64,000 nucleotides of DNA from Hyaloperonospora brassicae (GCA_947650285.1 CANTFL010000641.1:62001-126000), one strand, 5' to 3'. Shown: positions 32,805 through 44,766, counted from the first letter of the stretch. Made by a program: numbers and translations. Notes: a model not told the origin generated them from the letters alone.

Positions 32805-35800
32805 GGAGGCTACGAGTCCGTCTGGTCGTCTTGGGGCAAACTAAAGTCTCGACTTGAGTCTGAGAACGCAGACTGGGGAATGACAACGACCGGTGCCGAC
32901 GATGGATTGGTAGCGCGCGCGCGAGAGAGCGAGCGAGCGAGCTCCACATCCCATTGAAAAGCGTGCGTGGTGTCGCACGCTTTAGCCTGTCACTTTCCAT
33001 ATCCAGCAGGCGGTCCGTCTATATTGTTACGTCTGACCATACCACACGTTGATTGCGATATCGCGATAGACAAGTCGCTCGTCTCTCGAGTCTATACGAG
33101 AGGACGACCGCGTGTCTGTCTGTCTGTCTGTCCCCGTGTGCTCGCAACGTCATTCCCGCCAGTGAATGTCCGGAAAACGTCGAGGTTTTGTCCGTCGACG
33201 TGACGGCGGTCGCGATCGGAGTAATCATAGGCCTCTGACCCACACCGCCCTTTGGTGGCCGTGTCGTTCCCTCGTTGGCGTTGCTCCGCCTCTCAGTGCT
33301 ACTGATCGCTGACCTGTCAACTCGACGTTTGCTGCCTACTTGATCACGGGACTTGACCATCGAACAGATCCAGTCAGGCAAGCGATGTTCAGTCAGCCAA
33401 GCGCGATAGAGAGAGAGAGGGATAGCGATAGAGGGGAACGCGTTCAGCGATTGTTTATTTGCTTGACGCGAGTCTTCTAGGCGTGCAGGTAACAACTAGC
33501 TGGTGTGTCATTGCTCCTGCCGAAAACGTGTTGCTGTTCGCTTGATGCGGGATGCGCTCGGGTGGCAGTGACGAGTACGTGTCCTGTCGACACGCAAAAC
33601 GACGACGTCTGGCACAGCAGGTACAGTTCGTGATTCTGTTGCCACAAAGAGCTGGGGCACGATGCGATGGACGATCCAAGTTCTCGTTTTAGGTTGTAAC
33701 TGCCTGTTCCACCAGCAGCGAGGAGACCAATGTGTGGCTATCGATGATCCTTGGACAATGTTTCGCTCGCACCGGTCAACCGACGACTGCCTATCGCTTG
33801 TGCTGCTGGGTCAAGCGATTAGCCCCGTGAAGACGCATTAGAGCATTGTAGTGGGCGGGAGAATGGATCAAGACGAAGGCGATTTGCGCGGAGTGCAAAG
33901 CGTGTTGGTTGATGACTTACTTGTTATGGAGGGAGGTCTTTACAAATACGCTCGTACGTACTTGCGGTAGGGAAGAGCTTCCTTCGTCCAGCGCAACGTG
34001 AGACGCTGAGCTGAGACGATTCGCGCGTTTTGTGCGATAGCCTTCGTGCGCATGGCAGGAAAGACTGTTGTGGCAGATGTGAGGCTATCCATTACGATGC
34101 AAAGACAGAATCAAGCACGACGACAAGCACAGCAGAAGGAAGAGGCGTGAAATCAGTGGAAAGGTGGCTATGACAGTACCGTCACACTGTCGATGCTTTC
34201 TTGGCCCTGCGTGTGGCGTGTATCGGTGCGATGTTTACGTGCTTGCCACACGATCGAGCTCGAAGTGTGCACAAAGCGACAGAAGCAGTGACGACCAGCA
34301 CAGAGACTTTTGTAGATAGGCCTACGTATTCCTCGAAACGGCATACTGTCGGTGCTAGAAGCCAGATTGTCTTCGGTGTGTATGCTGCATGCTATGCCTT
34401 CCTTCTCAGCCATGTACCAGTGAGTGCTTAACCACAGAGCCAGTTGTTTACGGGCATGTGTTCGCAATGGCGATCATGCCGCATGAGTTCCAAGCTAAGT
34501 TGCTAGCGAATGTGGCAGCTTCATTGTGCGTGTTGCGAGCCCCAGAAAGATGCTGAGTTTGCTTTTACCGGAGTGCATTCCGTTTGCGCTACTTGCATGG
34601 CACTACGCGTTGCAAGTTGTCATACTCCGTACACAAAGCACGAAAAGGAGCACGTGAAGGGCCCTCGGCGTTCGTGCATTGTGCATCGAAAAGATGTCGG
34701 CAAGACACCATGCGTTGACTACTACACCAGCGCAGTGTGATGGACCGTGAGAGCAGTCACATGGAGATGGTACAGCCCTTGAGTACTGACTGATGTGCAG
34801 CTACGGCTCACTTGGTCGACAAAACGACTATCGAGCAGGCGCGTTTATCATTGCAGCAGCAGCAGCAGCCAGAGATCCTCTCGTACATGTATACTCCCTT
34901 CCACTTTGATCAACGAGCTCATTCGTTCGCTCGAACGCGACGCAGTGCTTCTACAGCAGTGTATGTGTCAAGTGCAGATGCCACAACTACCCACTGCTCC
35001 CTGTTTCGTCAGTGTCGATGAACCCGATCGGAGAAAAGTCCTTCGAACATCAGCGCCTCCAGCCTCTCGGCTTGTGCCACAGCAACTACAAAGCTCACCA
35101 CATTCTCACAAGAACGCGGCACTATCCACTGACTCCAACGTCGGAAGATGTGAAGCGCGAGTTCGTGTCGTCTCCATGTCGCAGTCTTACTCCAGTCTAT
35201 CTACATCAGTCTATCTCAACGAACGACCATAGTGCTGAGCAACAGACAAGTTCCCACACGCTACGAAGCGTACGTTCAGCATGAAGTGCTTACAAAAAGG
35301 TAGTAAGGGGTACCGCAGTGCACGTTTGTACTCGAAAGCCGACTGCTCTCGACTCACACGACGTATATAGTCCAACTCAACACGTTCGTGCCAATGCAAA
35401 ACAGAAAGACAGCGCGTGTTCGTCGCATGACAGTCTGGTCGTTTACTGCACTGATCTTATGCGAAAGACGCACGTGAGTCGATGGCGAAGGCCAAACCTT
35501 ATCCGAACAAACGGCTCGAGAGAGAGAGAGAGGACTCGACTTGTTCTTGGGATACAGAACGAAGAAACGGACATCCCCCTCTTTTCGCGTTTGCTCTGCG
35601 TAGAGGGTGTGGTGTGACTTTGTAGCCGCGTCCGCGTTCCTCTTGACACGGTCATCGTATCACGTGAGTAAACTTCCTGGGAAACCCAGTTGATGGACCA
35701 CGTTGTCCTCCTCGCGCTCGTCGTCGCGATAACGACTCCCCCAATCCCAACCGTCACATGGCCAGTGAACGGTCGGGACAGCTGAACTCCCTCGCGTACT

Positions 35801-36091
35801 TCCACGCAAATATCTATGCGACAACGACCTTCTCGCCTCGTGTGCCGTCGTCTCGAGGCAAAGTCAAGACAAAACGACGGCTGGTCGATTCGTGGTGGCT
35901 TCCTGACGACTGCCAAGGTGTGTCTCGCGCCCCACCTGGGCCGTCTCATTTTTTCCTCCTCCCTCATTGTGCATGTCTCGCTTTGCGTCGTGTGCCGCTT
36001 TGTCTTCTCCTTTCATCGCACTGTCGTCCTCAGTCTGAAAAGTGCGTTGAACCCCGACCAACAAACGGTCTCTTGGAATCGATCGACTTAC
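32805..36091. other. Intergenic region, mostly featureless
   Basis: About 3.3 kb. It contains short simple repeats: (GTCT)n near 33114-33132, (GA)n near 33407-33424 and 35519-35532, and a CAG run at 34853-34867. At 35921-36032 a GT...CAG segment with a long pyrimidine-rich run (GTGTGTCTC to CCTCAG) looks like an intron in the 5' leader of the START/FYVE/GAF gene. Confidence 0.45.
34800..35232 (+). pseudogene. Possible decayed or mis-framed coding segment
   Basis: Two overlapping plus-strand frames look protein-like and could join through one frame change near 34900: the first has IEQARLSLQQQQQPEILSYM, the second INELIRSLERDAVLLQQ and ends with a Ser/Pro-rich tail and stop at 35232. There is no recognisable domain and no obvious start. 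It may be a broken gene, or an exon of something not recognised. Confidence 0.25.
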
Positions 36092-38503
36092 ATGAGCTTT
36101 CTCAAACTGCGCCACACGCCCGACGACGATATGCACAAACGTCAACATGGCAGTGACCATAACTGCAGCTCTGTCCACAGTAGTTCCAATAACGTCCATC
36201 CGGCGCCCTCGTTTCCAACATCAAACACTCTCGGGTTATCTACTGCTACTACAACAACAACTACTACAACTGCAACTGCAAGTACCCGAGGTTCTTCTGA
36301 CTTGACCAAGTCCTATTACCACCTGCCATCCGATGCGGAGCTACTCGACCGCGCGCAAACGGCCCATCGGGCCATAGACTTTGACGCGCTGTCCGCTGGC
36401 CCCGAAGAGAACGGACCTTGGGAACGGGTCGAAGCAGCCGATCGATTCGTCATTTTCCGACGTCACGTTTCGGCCAAAGCAATTGAAAGCCGCGTTCCTG
36501 GACTCGATGTCATGTGTGCTGGCCGTTTGGATGCGAGTATCGAAGAGGTAGCAGCAGTGCTGCGCGCGAGGTCGGAAGTCGATCTCGCAAGCACAATGCA
36601 GGGGCTGTACAAGAAGTCGTTTATCTTTGGGTCCCTCGATCGAGATATCCCATGTACACTGAAGCGATCGTCGCCGCAACCTGACGACGACTCGGACGTA
36701 GATGCTGGCGAACAGCTCAGTGTCAAGTCCATTAGCTTCACGCGGTCGACGCCGTTTGCCCGGAACGAGCAATGGTGTTTCTTGGACTTTTTCCAGCGCA
36801 AGCAAGCGCGAGACGGGTTTACCATCTCGCAGCGAGCGCTGCCGCCAATGGAACCCACACCCGGTCGCGTCGTTGGAGTCTATGCCCGCGTGGATCAACT
36901 GCACGGACTGAACGCGTCGATCCTCGTGGACCACGTTCCAAACCGAAAAGCACTGCGCGTGGTGTACAATGTCTGGTTTGAAGGGGTCTCGAATTCCGAG
37001 ACGGTAATTGCAGGCAGTACCCGAAGTATGTCGAGTCGAAGCTTTAGTCGACGACGGAGCTTTGGGTTGAGCAGTGCACTGTCGTCAACGAGTACTTCGA
37101 TTGTCATTGATAGCGAGACGACCGACTCGAACGCTCGATTGCGTCGCCTCTTGTCGCTGGCGCGAGGCATTACGAAACTCCCGCACCTCATTCGCCGTCG
37201 TCGATTTGGCGTCCAAGTGCCCGTGGACTTTGACAAAGTGCACGCAGCGAACACGCGGTGCCCGTGCTGCACACATAGCTTAGCCCGTGTCAAGATGTCG
37301 CTTTTCATGGCGGCTTCGGCGATTGCCAAGCGAAAGTTGCGGTCGTTTCGAATGGACACGCGTCGGTGCTACCTCTGCGGATACCTCGTGTGTCTTGACT
37401 GCTGGCAAGCGGAATACATGGAAAGCACCGTAGGGCGCGTGGCGTCTATTGTGGTTTGCAATCGATGCTACGCGTGTGTTCAAGCTTGTGATTACTCGGA
37501 AGTCTCTGCTGCCAACAGCAGTGCGACGCCCCGAAGGGCGCCAAAGGTGGTTGCTGATAAACCCGAAGAGTCGGTAGCTCCTCTATTAACGGCGTTCCTC
37601 GAAGCCTCGTTGATGAACGCTTCGGCTGATGCTTCGGATCGAGCGGCGATTCTGCTCGTGATTCGACTACTTCTTCGACAAAGCAAAGCCAACTGCATGG
37701 AACACTCAGGTCAGTGTGATCAGAGTGACGATGTGATGCGTCGACAGAGCGCGCAGCAAACGGATGGCGTTGCGGTGAAGCAACTGGCACAGTTTCTGAG
37801 CGACGAGAGCCAATTGCCAGTGCTCAAGTCGTGCACTCTGGCGAGTGCAGATCGACGGGAGTATTTGATTGATCTACCGGACGACCCAGCGTCAAAGGTG
37901 CCGTGCAGTGTGGTTCCAAGCCACGATTCCGATCGCCTCAAGGTCGCTACCGACAAGGGGTTGCTCCAGCTGGCGCATCACTTGGCCCCGCTACAGTCTC
38001 TCGAGTCGTTTGAGCACCTGTGCGACGTTCGCGATTTGGATCTGCTTTGTCAATTGGCCGTACGGGCAACGGGGTTCAGCGACGCGTTTGTGACGGTCAT
38101 GGGCGTCCAGCACAACCACATTCTAACGGCAACGAATAAAGGGTTCCTACATACTGCCCTCCCTCGGGAACAAACGATTTGCCAACATACGATCATGACG
38201 ACGAGACCGTTTCTGGTCACGCACCCAGAGGCCGACGTGCGTTTCCAAGGAAACGAAGCCGTTCAAGTGCTCCCGATTCGTCACTACGTGGGGTTCCCCG
38301 TCATCGTGCGGACGTCAAGTGGTACTGAAGGACCAGAGACCGAGATATCGGTTGGCACGTTGTGCTGTACCGACTCGACCGTCCATGCGGACTTGACGCG
38401 GTCTCAGTATGCCACGATGAAGCGCCTGTCGGACGTAGCGTCTCGACTGATTCAGCTGAAGGGCCAACAACTTCAACAACGAGGCCCAGTGGCAACGGCG
38501 TGA
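36092..38503 (+). CDS. START-like / FYVE-variant / GAF protein
   Basis: An 803-residue protein from ATG 36092 (MSFLKLRHTP), preceded by a likely leader intron (35921-36032). The first 75 residues are Thr/Ser-rich and disordered. A START-like lipid-binding region spans about 80-300 (with NEQWCFLDFFQR and DGFTISQRALPPM). A Cys cluster at 388-463 (CPCC, RRCYLCGYLVCLDCW, VCNRC) is a FYVE-like finger lacking the canonical basic motif. After a linker, a GAF domain occupies about 622-795 (DLDLLCQLAVRATGFSDAFV, ICQHTIMTTRPFLV, VGTLCCTDS). GAF domains sense small ligands or serve dimerisation. This START-FYVE-GAF order is, to my knowledge, a typical oomycete combination. A role in lipid transfer or membrane signalling is inference. 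Confidence 0.88.
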   Translation: MSFLKLRHTPDDDMHKRQHGSDHNCSSVHSSSNNVHPAPSFPTSNTLGLSTATTTTTTTTATASTRGSSDLTKSYYHLPSDAELLDRAQTAHRAIDFDALSAGPEENGPWERVEAADRFVIFRRHVSAKAIESRVPGLDVMCAGRLDASIEEVAAVLRARSEVDLASTMQGLYKKSFIFGSLDRDIPCTLKRSSPQPDDDSDVDAGEQLSVKSISFTRSTPFARNEQWCFLDFFQRKQARDGFTISQRALPPMEPTPGRVVGVYARVDQLHGLNASILVDHVPNRKALRVVYNVWFEGVSNSETVIAGSTRSMSSRSFSRRRSFGLSSALSSTSTSIVIDSETTDSNARLRRLLSLARGITKLPHLIRRRRFGVQVPVDFDKVHAANTRCPCCTHSLARVKMSLFMAASAIAKRKLRSFRMDTRRCYLCGYLVCLDCWQAEYMESTVGRVASIVVCNRCYACVQACDYSEVSAANSSATPRRAPKVVADKPEESVAPLLTAFLEASLMNASADASDRAAILLVIRLLLRQSKANCMEHSGQCDQSDDVMRRQSAQQTDGVAVKQLAQFLSDESQLPVLKSCTLASADRREYLIDLPDDPASKVPCSVVPSHDSDRLKVATDKGLLQLAHHLAPLQSLESFEHLCDVRDLDLLCQLAVRATGFSDAFVTVMGVQHNHILTATNKGFLHTALPREQTICQHTIMTTRPFLVTHPEADVRFQGNEAVQVLPIRHYVGFPVIVRTSSGTEGPETEISVGTLCCTDSTVHADLTRSQYATMKRLSDVASRLIQLKGQQLQQRGPVATA

Positions 38504-39549
38504 GGGCAGAATGCGTGGCATGAACACGTTGGTATTCGATCGTCGCGTACAGATACGTGTCTGGTAAGCAAAGATACATCAGTTTGCTCTCAGCCTCTGC
38601 ACTTGAACAGAAGAACATAAGCCAAAATCGTCGGAAAAGGAGCTGGTCACATGTTGATACGACAAACATGAGCCGTCCGAAGTCGCAGGATATTATCATT
38701 GTAGCGCGCGATACGTGCTACAAAGCCTTCACGTACCTTGCTCCGAGCCAGACGTTGACTCAAAGGCAATGAACGATACCGACGCACGTCTGTCCTCAAG
38801 CCACAAGACAAAGCCGTGGACGACGGTGCCATTTGGTGCTGTTTTTCTCGACACATACAACGTCCAAGTTCGAGACGAGTTGTTTGCATCCAACACTTAC
38901 CAAAGGGCTCGTGCAAGACGCTCGGGATCGCGTCGCAGATGCACCAACTTCTACCGCTGTCAATGCTTTCATGACTGCGTGTACGCAACAGCAATCGAGT
39001 TTGCACTTGCGTATCACCGAAACATTTGCAGCAATCGCATAGCGTATACTGACAACTAACTGTCCATTGACAAGTCGACACATTTGCTATTGCTGCGCGA
39101 CACTCAGTACGTCACGCCATTCGATACAGCACCGACGAAAGAGGTCCATCGACCGCAGCCGTAAACGTACAAAGTCTGCCGTTTGGACTGACGTATCCGC
39201 ATCAGTCGTAAGTGGTCTTGCAACAGTGCAACTCAAAGTCCCGACAACATGGAAAGTGCCATTGTCTTACGTGATCAGTCACTTCAAACGAACCGCACCC
39301 CCACGAAACGAGTCCACGATCCCATTCCCACAGGAGGAAGCGAGCGGTACGCAAGTCCCACATGTACAGTCCTGGCCGACTTTCTCGATATCACAGATGC
39401 TCCACGTCGCCGCCGCCTATGCAAACTCGCACAGTCGTCGGCGGCCCACATGCCGTCGCCTCGCTTTCTTATTTGCCGTCGGTCGTCATTTTGCAATCGG
39501 TGGCTCGCGTCACACTATGCGCGTCCTGCAACAGGACCGCAGTCGTCGC
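38504..39549. other. Intergenic region; may hold upstream exons of the zinc-binding gene
   Basis: The frame of the following gene stays open back to 39067, and 38769-39059 has a further plus-strand frame (MNDTDARLSSSHKTK). A GTAAGT at about 39209 and CCCACAG at about 39325-39331 could bound an intron. I could not build a convincing multi-exon model, so the region is left as undecided. Confidence 0.3.
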
Positions 39550-40065
39550 ATGGAACCCAATGTATTTACCATCGCCAGTGCGCCAATCGCATCTCCGACT
39601 GTACCACATACGGACGTCGAGTTTAGTTCCACACGCGGGCCACCTCTGGATACTTCCATGACGTTAGGAGGACTACCTCCTCTCGATGACGTTACATTCG
39701 AGCAGCTACCGACCTCTGATGCTGCCATGACCCGTGCAAGTGCCAACGAAATTGTCACAGCGTTCGCCAGTCTCGACATGGAAAATGACGCCAACAATAG
39801 CCAGTTGGACACTGCACGCGCTGCTGACTTTCAGTGTCGCTATCGTCGGGGCAAGTGCTTTCACCTACGGACACTCAAGAAGAACGGGTCCATGCATAGC
39901 TACTGCGAGTACCATCGCCAGCTCTCGGTACGCAATCAACGCGTGTTCGACCATAAAAAACGCCGCCACCAGCGCAAATCAAGTGCGATCCAAGACCCAA
40001 CCGTGACAACCAGAACCTCGTCGCCCCTCGTGTCGGGACGGACCAAGCAACTCCAGAGCCCGTGA
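39550..40065 (+). CDS. Basic protein with small oomycete Cys/His (CEYHR) domain
   Basis: From MEPNVFTIAS (39550) the product has 171 residues; the frame is open further upstream to 39067, so this is a minimum. A Pro/Thr-rich acidic first half is followed by a compact Cys/His block (about residues 98-135): CRYRRGKCFHLRTLKKNG then CEYHRQLSVRNQR and a basic tail DHKKRRHQRK. The pattern C-x5-C-x(14)-C-x2-H-R with NQR and a lysine/arginine run recurs in many oomycete proteins; I know it as an uncharacterised domain, probably zinc-binding and nuclear. A DNA- or chromatin-related role is inference. It ends 302 bp from the convergent aminotransferase gene. Confidence 0.6.
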   Translation: MEPNVFTIASAPIASPTVPHTDVEFSSTRGPPLDTSMTLGGLPPLDDVTFEQLPTSDAAMTRASANEIVTAFASLDMENDANNSQLDTARAADFQCRYRRGKCFHLRTLKKNGSMHSYCEYHRQLSVRNQRVFDHKKRRHQRKSSAIQDPTVTTRTSSPLVSGRTKQLQSP

Positions 40066-40367
40066 CAAAAACGTCCAACCGATAATGCTAAACAGCGCCG
40101 TAGCCACTGGACTGCAGCAGACAACAGAAGAAAACGAACGTACGTGCAGAGGCAAAAAAACACATAAAAAACCAAAAAAACAAGCGTCAGCCGTTTCGAA
40201 CCAAAAAGAATCGCATTCTTCTTTACTTCTTCTTCTTCTTCTTCTCTCGCACCAGATGGTCCACGTATCGCACCGTCTTCGACCACAAAAGTATCCATTA
40301 CGTGTCCGACATAACGGTCTCTTTTGTTGCAGCAGCCACACGCGCTAGAGCTCTCTTTGCTCGTCGC

Positions 40368-41570
40368 TTAGTCCACGACAATGGACCACGGGTGGTCCCG
40401 ACGGCCATACTGGATGTCAGACAGCTCGTTCCAGATACGTTCGGCAAGTTTCCCGGCTTTGCCGTCCGTGCCAGTGAGCGGGATCGCCAGGTCCTCGTCC
40501 ATGTAGTTGATGGTGGAAACAGGAGAGACGACGGCAGCAGTGCCCGAGCCAAAGACCTCGAGCACGCGGTCTTCTTTGCTGGCTTTTTGGAGCTGTTTCA
40601 TGTTGATGTTGGCCTCAGTGACTTGGAACTCGTTCCACTCACGGGTCAACGTCAAGATCGAGTCCCGCGTAATGCCTGGCAGAATATCGCCACGCGTGAG
40701 GGGCGGCGTAATGAGCTCTTGCTCGCCCTGTTCGTTGATCCAGTGGACAAAGAGGTTCATCGTGCCCACTTCCGTGATCTCGTGCTCGGGACCAAAGAGC
40801 CACAAGTTCTGCGAGTAGCCCCGTGTATTGGCATCGTATTGCGGGAGAATGCCCGGCGCGTAGTTGGCGCCAACTTTAAAGCCACCGGTGCCCCCGGGCC
40901 ACGCTCGAGTGTAGTGGTCCGTGGCACACAACTTCACGGGGTTGAACCCTTCCGGGTAATACGGCCCCACTGGAGACAAAATGACAAAGAGTTTGGCTTT
41001 CTCGCTCGTGCCCACGCCAATTGAAGCCTGGGTACTGATCCCCGTTGGTCGAATATAGAGCGAGTAGCCATCGCCTTGTGGGATCCAGTCGCGGTCCAGT
41101 CGAATCAGATCCATGAGACATTTCACCAGTTCGTCACCGTCGAACGTCGGCAATAACAGCCGTTCCATGGACCGGTTCAGGCGTTTCATGTTCATGTCCG
41201 GACGAAAGAGTCGCATACGACCCTCCCCGTCCACGTACGCCTTCATGCCTTCAAAGCACTCGAGCGCGTAGTGCAACACGGCACTTGCGGGGTCCATTGA
41301 GAACGGACCGTATGGACGAATGACCGGCGGGCCCCACCCTTTGCCCATGTCCCAGTCAATCTCCAGCATGTGGTCGGTGAACGTTTTGCCAAAGCGGAGC
41401 TCTTCTTTTGGTATTTTGGGTCTCGGCACCGACGTGCGCTCGATCTTGAGGTTCGTATGCTGAATCTCAGCCAAAGAGGTCGACGTGGAGAACGTGCGCG
41501 CGACGGCGGCGCATTGAGAAGACGCCATGCGACTTCGAGTTGTGAGTTGACGAAAGAGCATCACACACAC
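40368..41570 (-). CDS. BCAT: Branched-chain amino acid aminotransferase, mitochondrial
   Basis: A 400-residue fold-type IV PLP enzyme (EC 2.6.1.42) that transfers the amino group between leucine, isoleucine or valine and 2-oxoglutarate, the last step of their synthesis and first of their breakdown. Seen: YALECFEGMKAYV, RMRLFRPDMNMKRLNRSMER, the PLP-binding lysine in GGTGGFKVGANYAPG (Lys232), EVGTMNLFVHW (class IV signature with Glu267) and FGSGTAAVVSPVS. Length and order match eukaryotic BCATs. The first 34 residues hold Arg, Ser and Thr but no acidic residue, a good mitochondrial presequence; ATGs at 41570, 41561 and 41528 are all possible starts, and the shortest would still carry much of it. 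The frame is a single exon. Confidence 0.96.
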   Translation of the reverse strand: MCVMLFRQLTTRSRMASSQCAAVARTFSTSTSLAEIQHTNLKIERTSVPRPKIPKEELRFGKTFTDHMLEIDWDMGKGWGPPVIRPYGPFSMDPASAVLHYALECFEGMKAYVDGEGRMRLFRPDMNMKRLNRSMERLLLPTFDGDELVKCLMDLIRLDRDWIPQGDGYSLYIRPTGISTQASIGVGTSEKAKLFVILSPVGPYYPEGFNPVKLCATDHYTRAWPGGTGGFKVGANYAPGILPQYDANTRGYSQNLWLFGPEHEITEVGTMNLFVHWINEQGEQELITPPLTRGDILPGITRDSILTLTREWNEFQVTEANINMKQLQKASKEDRVLEVFGSGTAAVVSPVSTINYMDEDLAIPLTGTDGKAGKLAERIWNELSDIQYGRRDHPWSIVVD

Positions 41571-44500
41571 GCGGGCGGCGCTTGTGCACCAGTCAACAAA
41601 ACGAGGACTGAGAGTTGTTTTGGGTCCACGGGATCAGATGGACGCGTGCGTGTCACGCGTGGCTGGATACTTTGTCGAGAGCGGCTGCGGTGAGTCGAGC
41701 AGTCGCGTTTGTTGGTGCATAAGTAGCCAATCGAGCAAGACGCTGTTGTGTTGGGCGTCTGGACCGCTTAGCAAAACACGGTGTGGCGTTTTGCGAAAAC
41801 AAGGTGCTGGGAAAGATGTGGGCTCGATTCGGGAGACGACACAAAGGGTGCGCTATTTAAGACGGACAGTGTCCGCCGTAAGGCGTCGAGATGGCGATCA
41901 CGAGGCGTTGGCACGTTCGTGAAGTAGGGCATGCGTCTCGCTTGCTTTGTGTATGCCTCAGTGAGCACGTTTCTCGTGACCAGGAGGCAGTATCGATGCA
42001 TATCGACCATTGGCTTTGCACCTTAGTGTTTACATGTCGTCCACAAGGCACGTCGACGGCAGATAGAGCCAAGGAACACGAATGTCTGGATCAAAGTCGC
42101 CTTCTGTAGCGATCTTCGAGGCACAGCAAGCACGTAAGCGCAGCAGTGTCTCGAGTTCGGGTTGACATGAGCAGTGTTTATATGATACTGAGTGGACGGG
42201 AAGAACTCGCAAGTGCAAGCAGCTGTTGTCAGTGTACGAGATGGTCCATGCAGAAGCGGGGCATGTGCATGGGACGCAGCCTGACGCATCACAACTTGAC
42301 GATGTGATGCAGTGCTTTCACGTACTCCTGTAGGAGTACGTGAGATTTGAGCGTCACGCTCTGTGTATCAAATGGCCGCCCTATTGAGTGAACGAGGCGA
42401 TTTCAATGCCGAAGGGAAGAGCTACTGGCTGTACTACGACAGGTACACGCTCGATCCGGTTCAGTCAGCTGCGTAAGTGTACCATCAACGAGCAAACTGA
42501 CACACGTAATATGCGCACGTGTAGTACATGCCACAGTTGGTCGATGGTGCCGCGATCGTACCTTGATCGCTTGTTGAAGACAAAGTTGAAGCTGTGCTGT
42601 ACCCAGCGAAGGCTCAGCATGTGTTTATGCATCCCATCCCTGACGTTCACGGCTGCTTGAAGCGCGTCATGGCACAGAGTTGTTAGCTTGAGTTTCATGG
42701 ACGTGCACGCATAGAACATGGTGCGTGGATCGAATTGTAGTGTAGTGGTGCGAGTCGATAGACAAAGTGTCGTACGATCGACTTCTAGTCAGGGTGTCAA
42801 GTTGGCAGGACTGCTCGGAACCCGTATTGAGCATCACTTCCACTACGATCGACGGTATTTAGGATATACGGCGTGATGTCAGCGATGAGCAGTCCTGGGG
42901 ATAACTGTCGTAGCACAGAGGCGAGAGAGGATCGCCTCGAAAGAGATTGAGCATGTAGCGCTAGAAGACGTTGCACAAGACATATTGGCAGAAGAACTGA
43001 CGTATAGAAAGACTGGTCCCGAAGCTCAGCTCAGCTCTGGCGAGATCCATGACTTGTCATTGAACAGACGACATAGGTCGGACCCAGTACGAGACTACAG
43101 ACGCGCGCTGTGATATATATGAAGAGCGTCGATCCCGTCGATGGCAATCTTCGTGTCGCGCGCTGTTTTCTGGTCTACATCATACAGAATTTACATCGCG
43201 GGCATTTACGATATACCAATTGACTTGATCGAACTTGCAGCACGAGCAACATCGACAACAGTGATACTCATTTGCCTTGCAACGTCTGCAATGGAACTCA
43301 AGCGAACTGCAAAGAGATGACAACTTGCCGTGAGTGCAGCATCCTGCATCATGACATTCTTTGACACGCGTGTGATCTATCGCCGTCCTTCCAATCACAT
43401 TGGAAGGCGAAGCTATTCCCCACGAGCTTTCCGTCAGGCAAAGTCGACTCTGACAGAAGTTTGGAAATGACCTGTGGCCCGCATGTCGTCGAGTCTGTCG
43501 CAGCATCTGAGCTGGCTTGGTGTAGCATATTGCTTAGTCCTGATCACGGGTAGATACAGTAGAAAGTGCTCGCAATTGAACGTCTTTGTCGATGAGAAAC
43601 AAAGCTTAGCTGCTCATCATGCGCACATGAGGAAGCAGTAAGTGTCGATTGTATACATGCGCTTCAGCATAAGTGTAGTATAGACCTTGGCAAAGACTAT
43701 GATTGTTGCGGCCGTCGTCACCGCGACGGTTTTGCGCGACTTTACCAGCTAGAATGAACGCAAGTGAGTGTGTAGGTAGGTGACGGGAAATACATATTAC
43801 CATCCATCAGCTACCTACCACGACACGTCCAGCGCCTCATTCGTGCTACGTTGCTCACAGCTACAGACTCTGCATACCCAACTGACCCCTCTGAGCAACC
43901 ACACTCTTTCGCACTACACAGCTTGTTGCAATGCTTTTTTTTCATTTTGGTCTTGTGGCTGAGTCGCTATCGCGATGCTGTCGGCGAGCGCTGCGACGGT
44001 TAAGGAGGTAGACAGACGTCAGTATATCGTGATCACGAATAGTGTCGACAAACTGTCGTGGTAGGCATATGCAGAGACCGCCTTCTGGCCACATTGCTAG
44101 CCGATTAACACACACGAAGCCATTATCTTTCGTGCCGAACACAATCAACCTTACTTGTATCCCCCAGTCCTTTTCCATGTCAAGCAAGTCGGGCAGCGCA
44201 TTACGAACTTGACGATCTCGACCATCATGTACTAATCATTCGGAGATCCCAGTAAGACTAAGTTTTTACAGCAGCTCGCACGACGAGCACCAGTAAGTCG
44301 GCTTTCCAATCTTATGTGTTTGTTCTTCGGGACCGTTGCCCGACCCTTTGCCATGTAATGTAGTTTCGTCAAACTTGTCCCCAACATACCGCTCATCTGG
44401 ACAATGACTCACGAATGCTTCACATCACAAGCGACGTCCAGCGCACGCAGTGTGCATACGGCTCAGCAAAGGACAAACAAAATGTAGCTTGGCACATAGA

Positions 44501-44766
44501 GGGCACGTCGTGTGAACGTAAAGAGACATGGCGATGATACCGACATGACGTTGAATCCTTCACTTGCGATCGACTTTGTCGTTTTACGAACATGGTGGTC
44601 AACGTCTAGTGTACAGCAGCTCCTGCTTGAGACAGTATCGCTCGCAATGTCCACACACACGACTCTGCACTGCAACGTTAACTTCCGGTTTGTCCATTCT
44701 GTACCTACTCAGAGACTACGCTTTTGGTCTACTTGTACACACGCCACCACTCATTTGTATCTCTTG
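41571..44766. other. Intergenic region with a perfect palindrome
   Basis: About 3.2 kb without a recognised gene. A perfect 26-bp palindrome-like hairpin lies at 42318-42343. A Cys-rich segment appears on the plus strand at 43258-43350 (LPCNVCNGTQANCK and TTCRECSILHHD) and resembles the zinc-finger end of PiggyBac-type transposases, but no transposase core was found. Confidence 0.45.
42318..42343. repeat. Perfect 12-bp inverted repeat with 2-bp centre
   Basis: TCACGTACTCCT, GT, AGGAGTACGTGA. It contains CACGT boxes on both sides. It may be a protein-binding palindrome or a chance hairpin. Confidence 0.8.

Noticed and set aside
33019..33495. Minus-strand open frame of 158 codons
   Set aside because: Contains DRQTDRH from a (GTCT) repeat, no domain, no codon bias; probably chance.
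35816..36091. N-terminal extension of the START/FYVE/GAF protein
   Set aside because: The extension crosses a segment with intron features (35921-36032) and different composition; the ATG at 36092 gives a family-like start.
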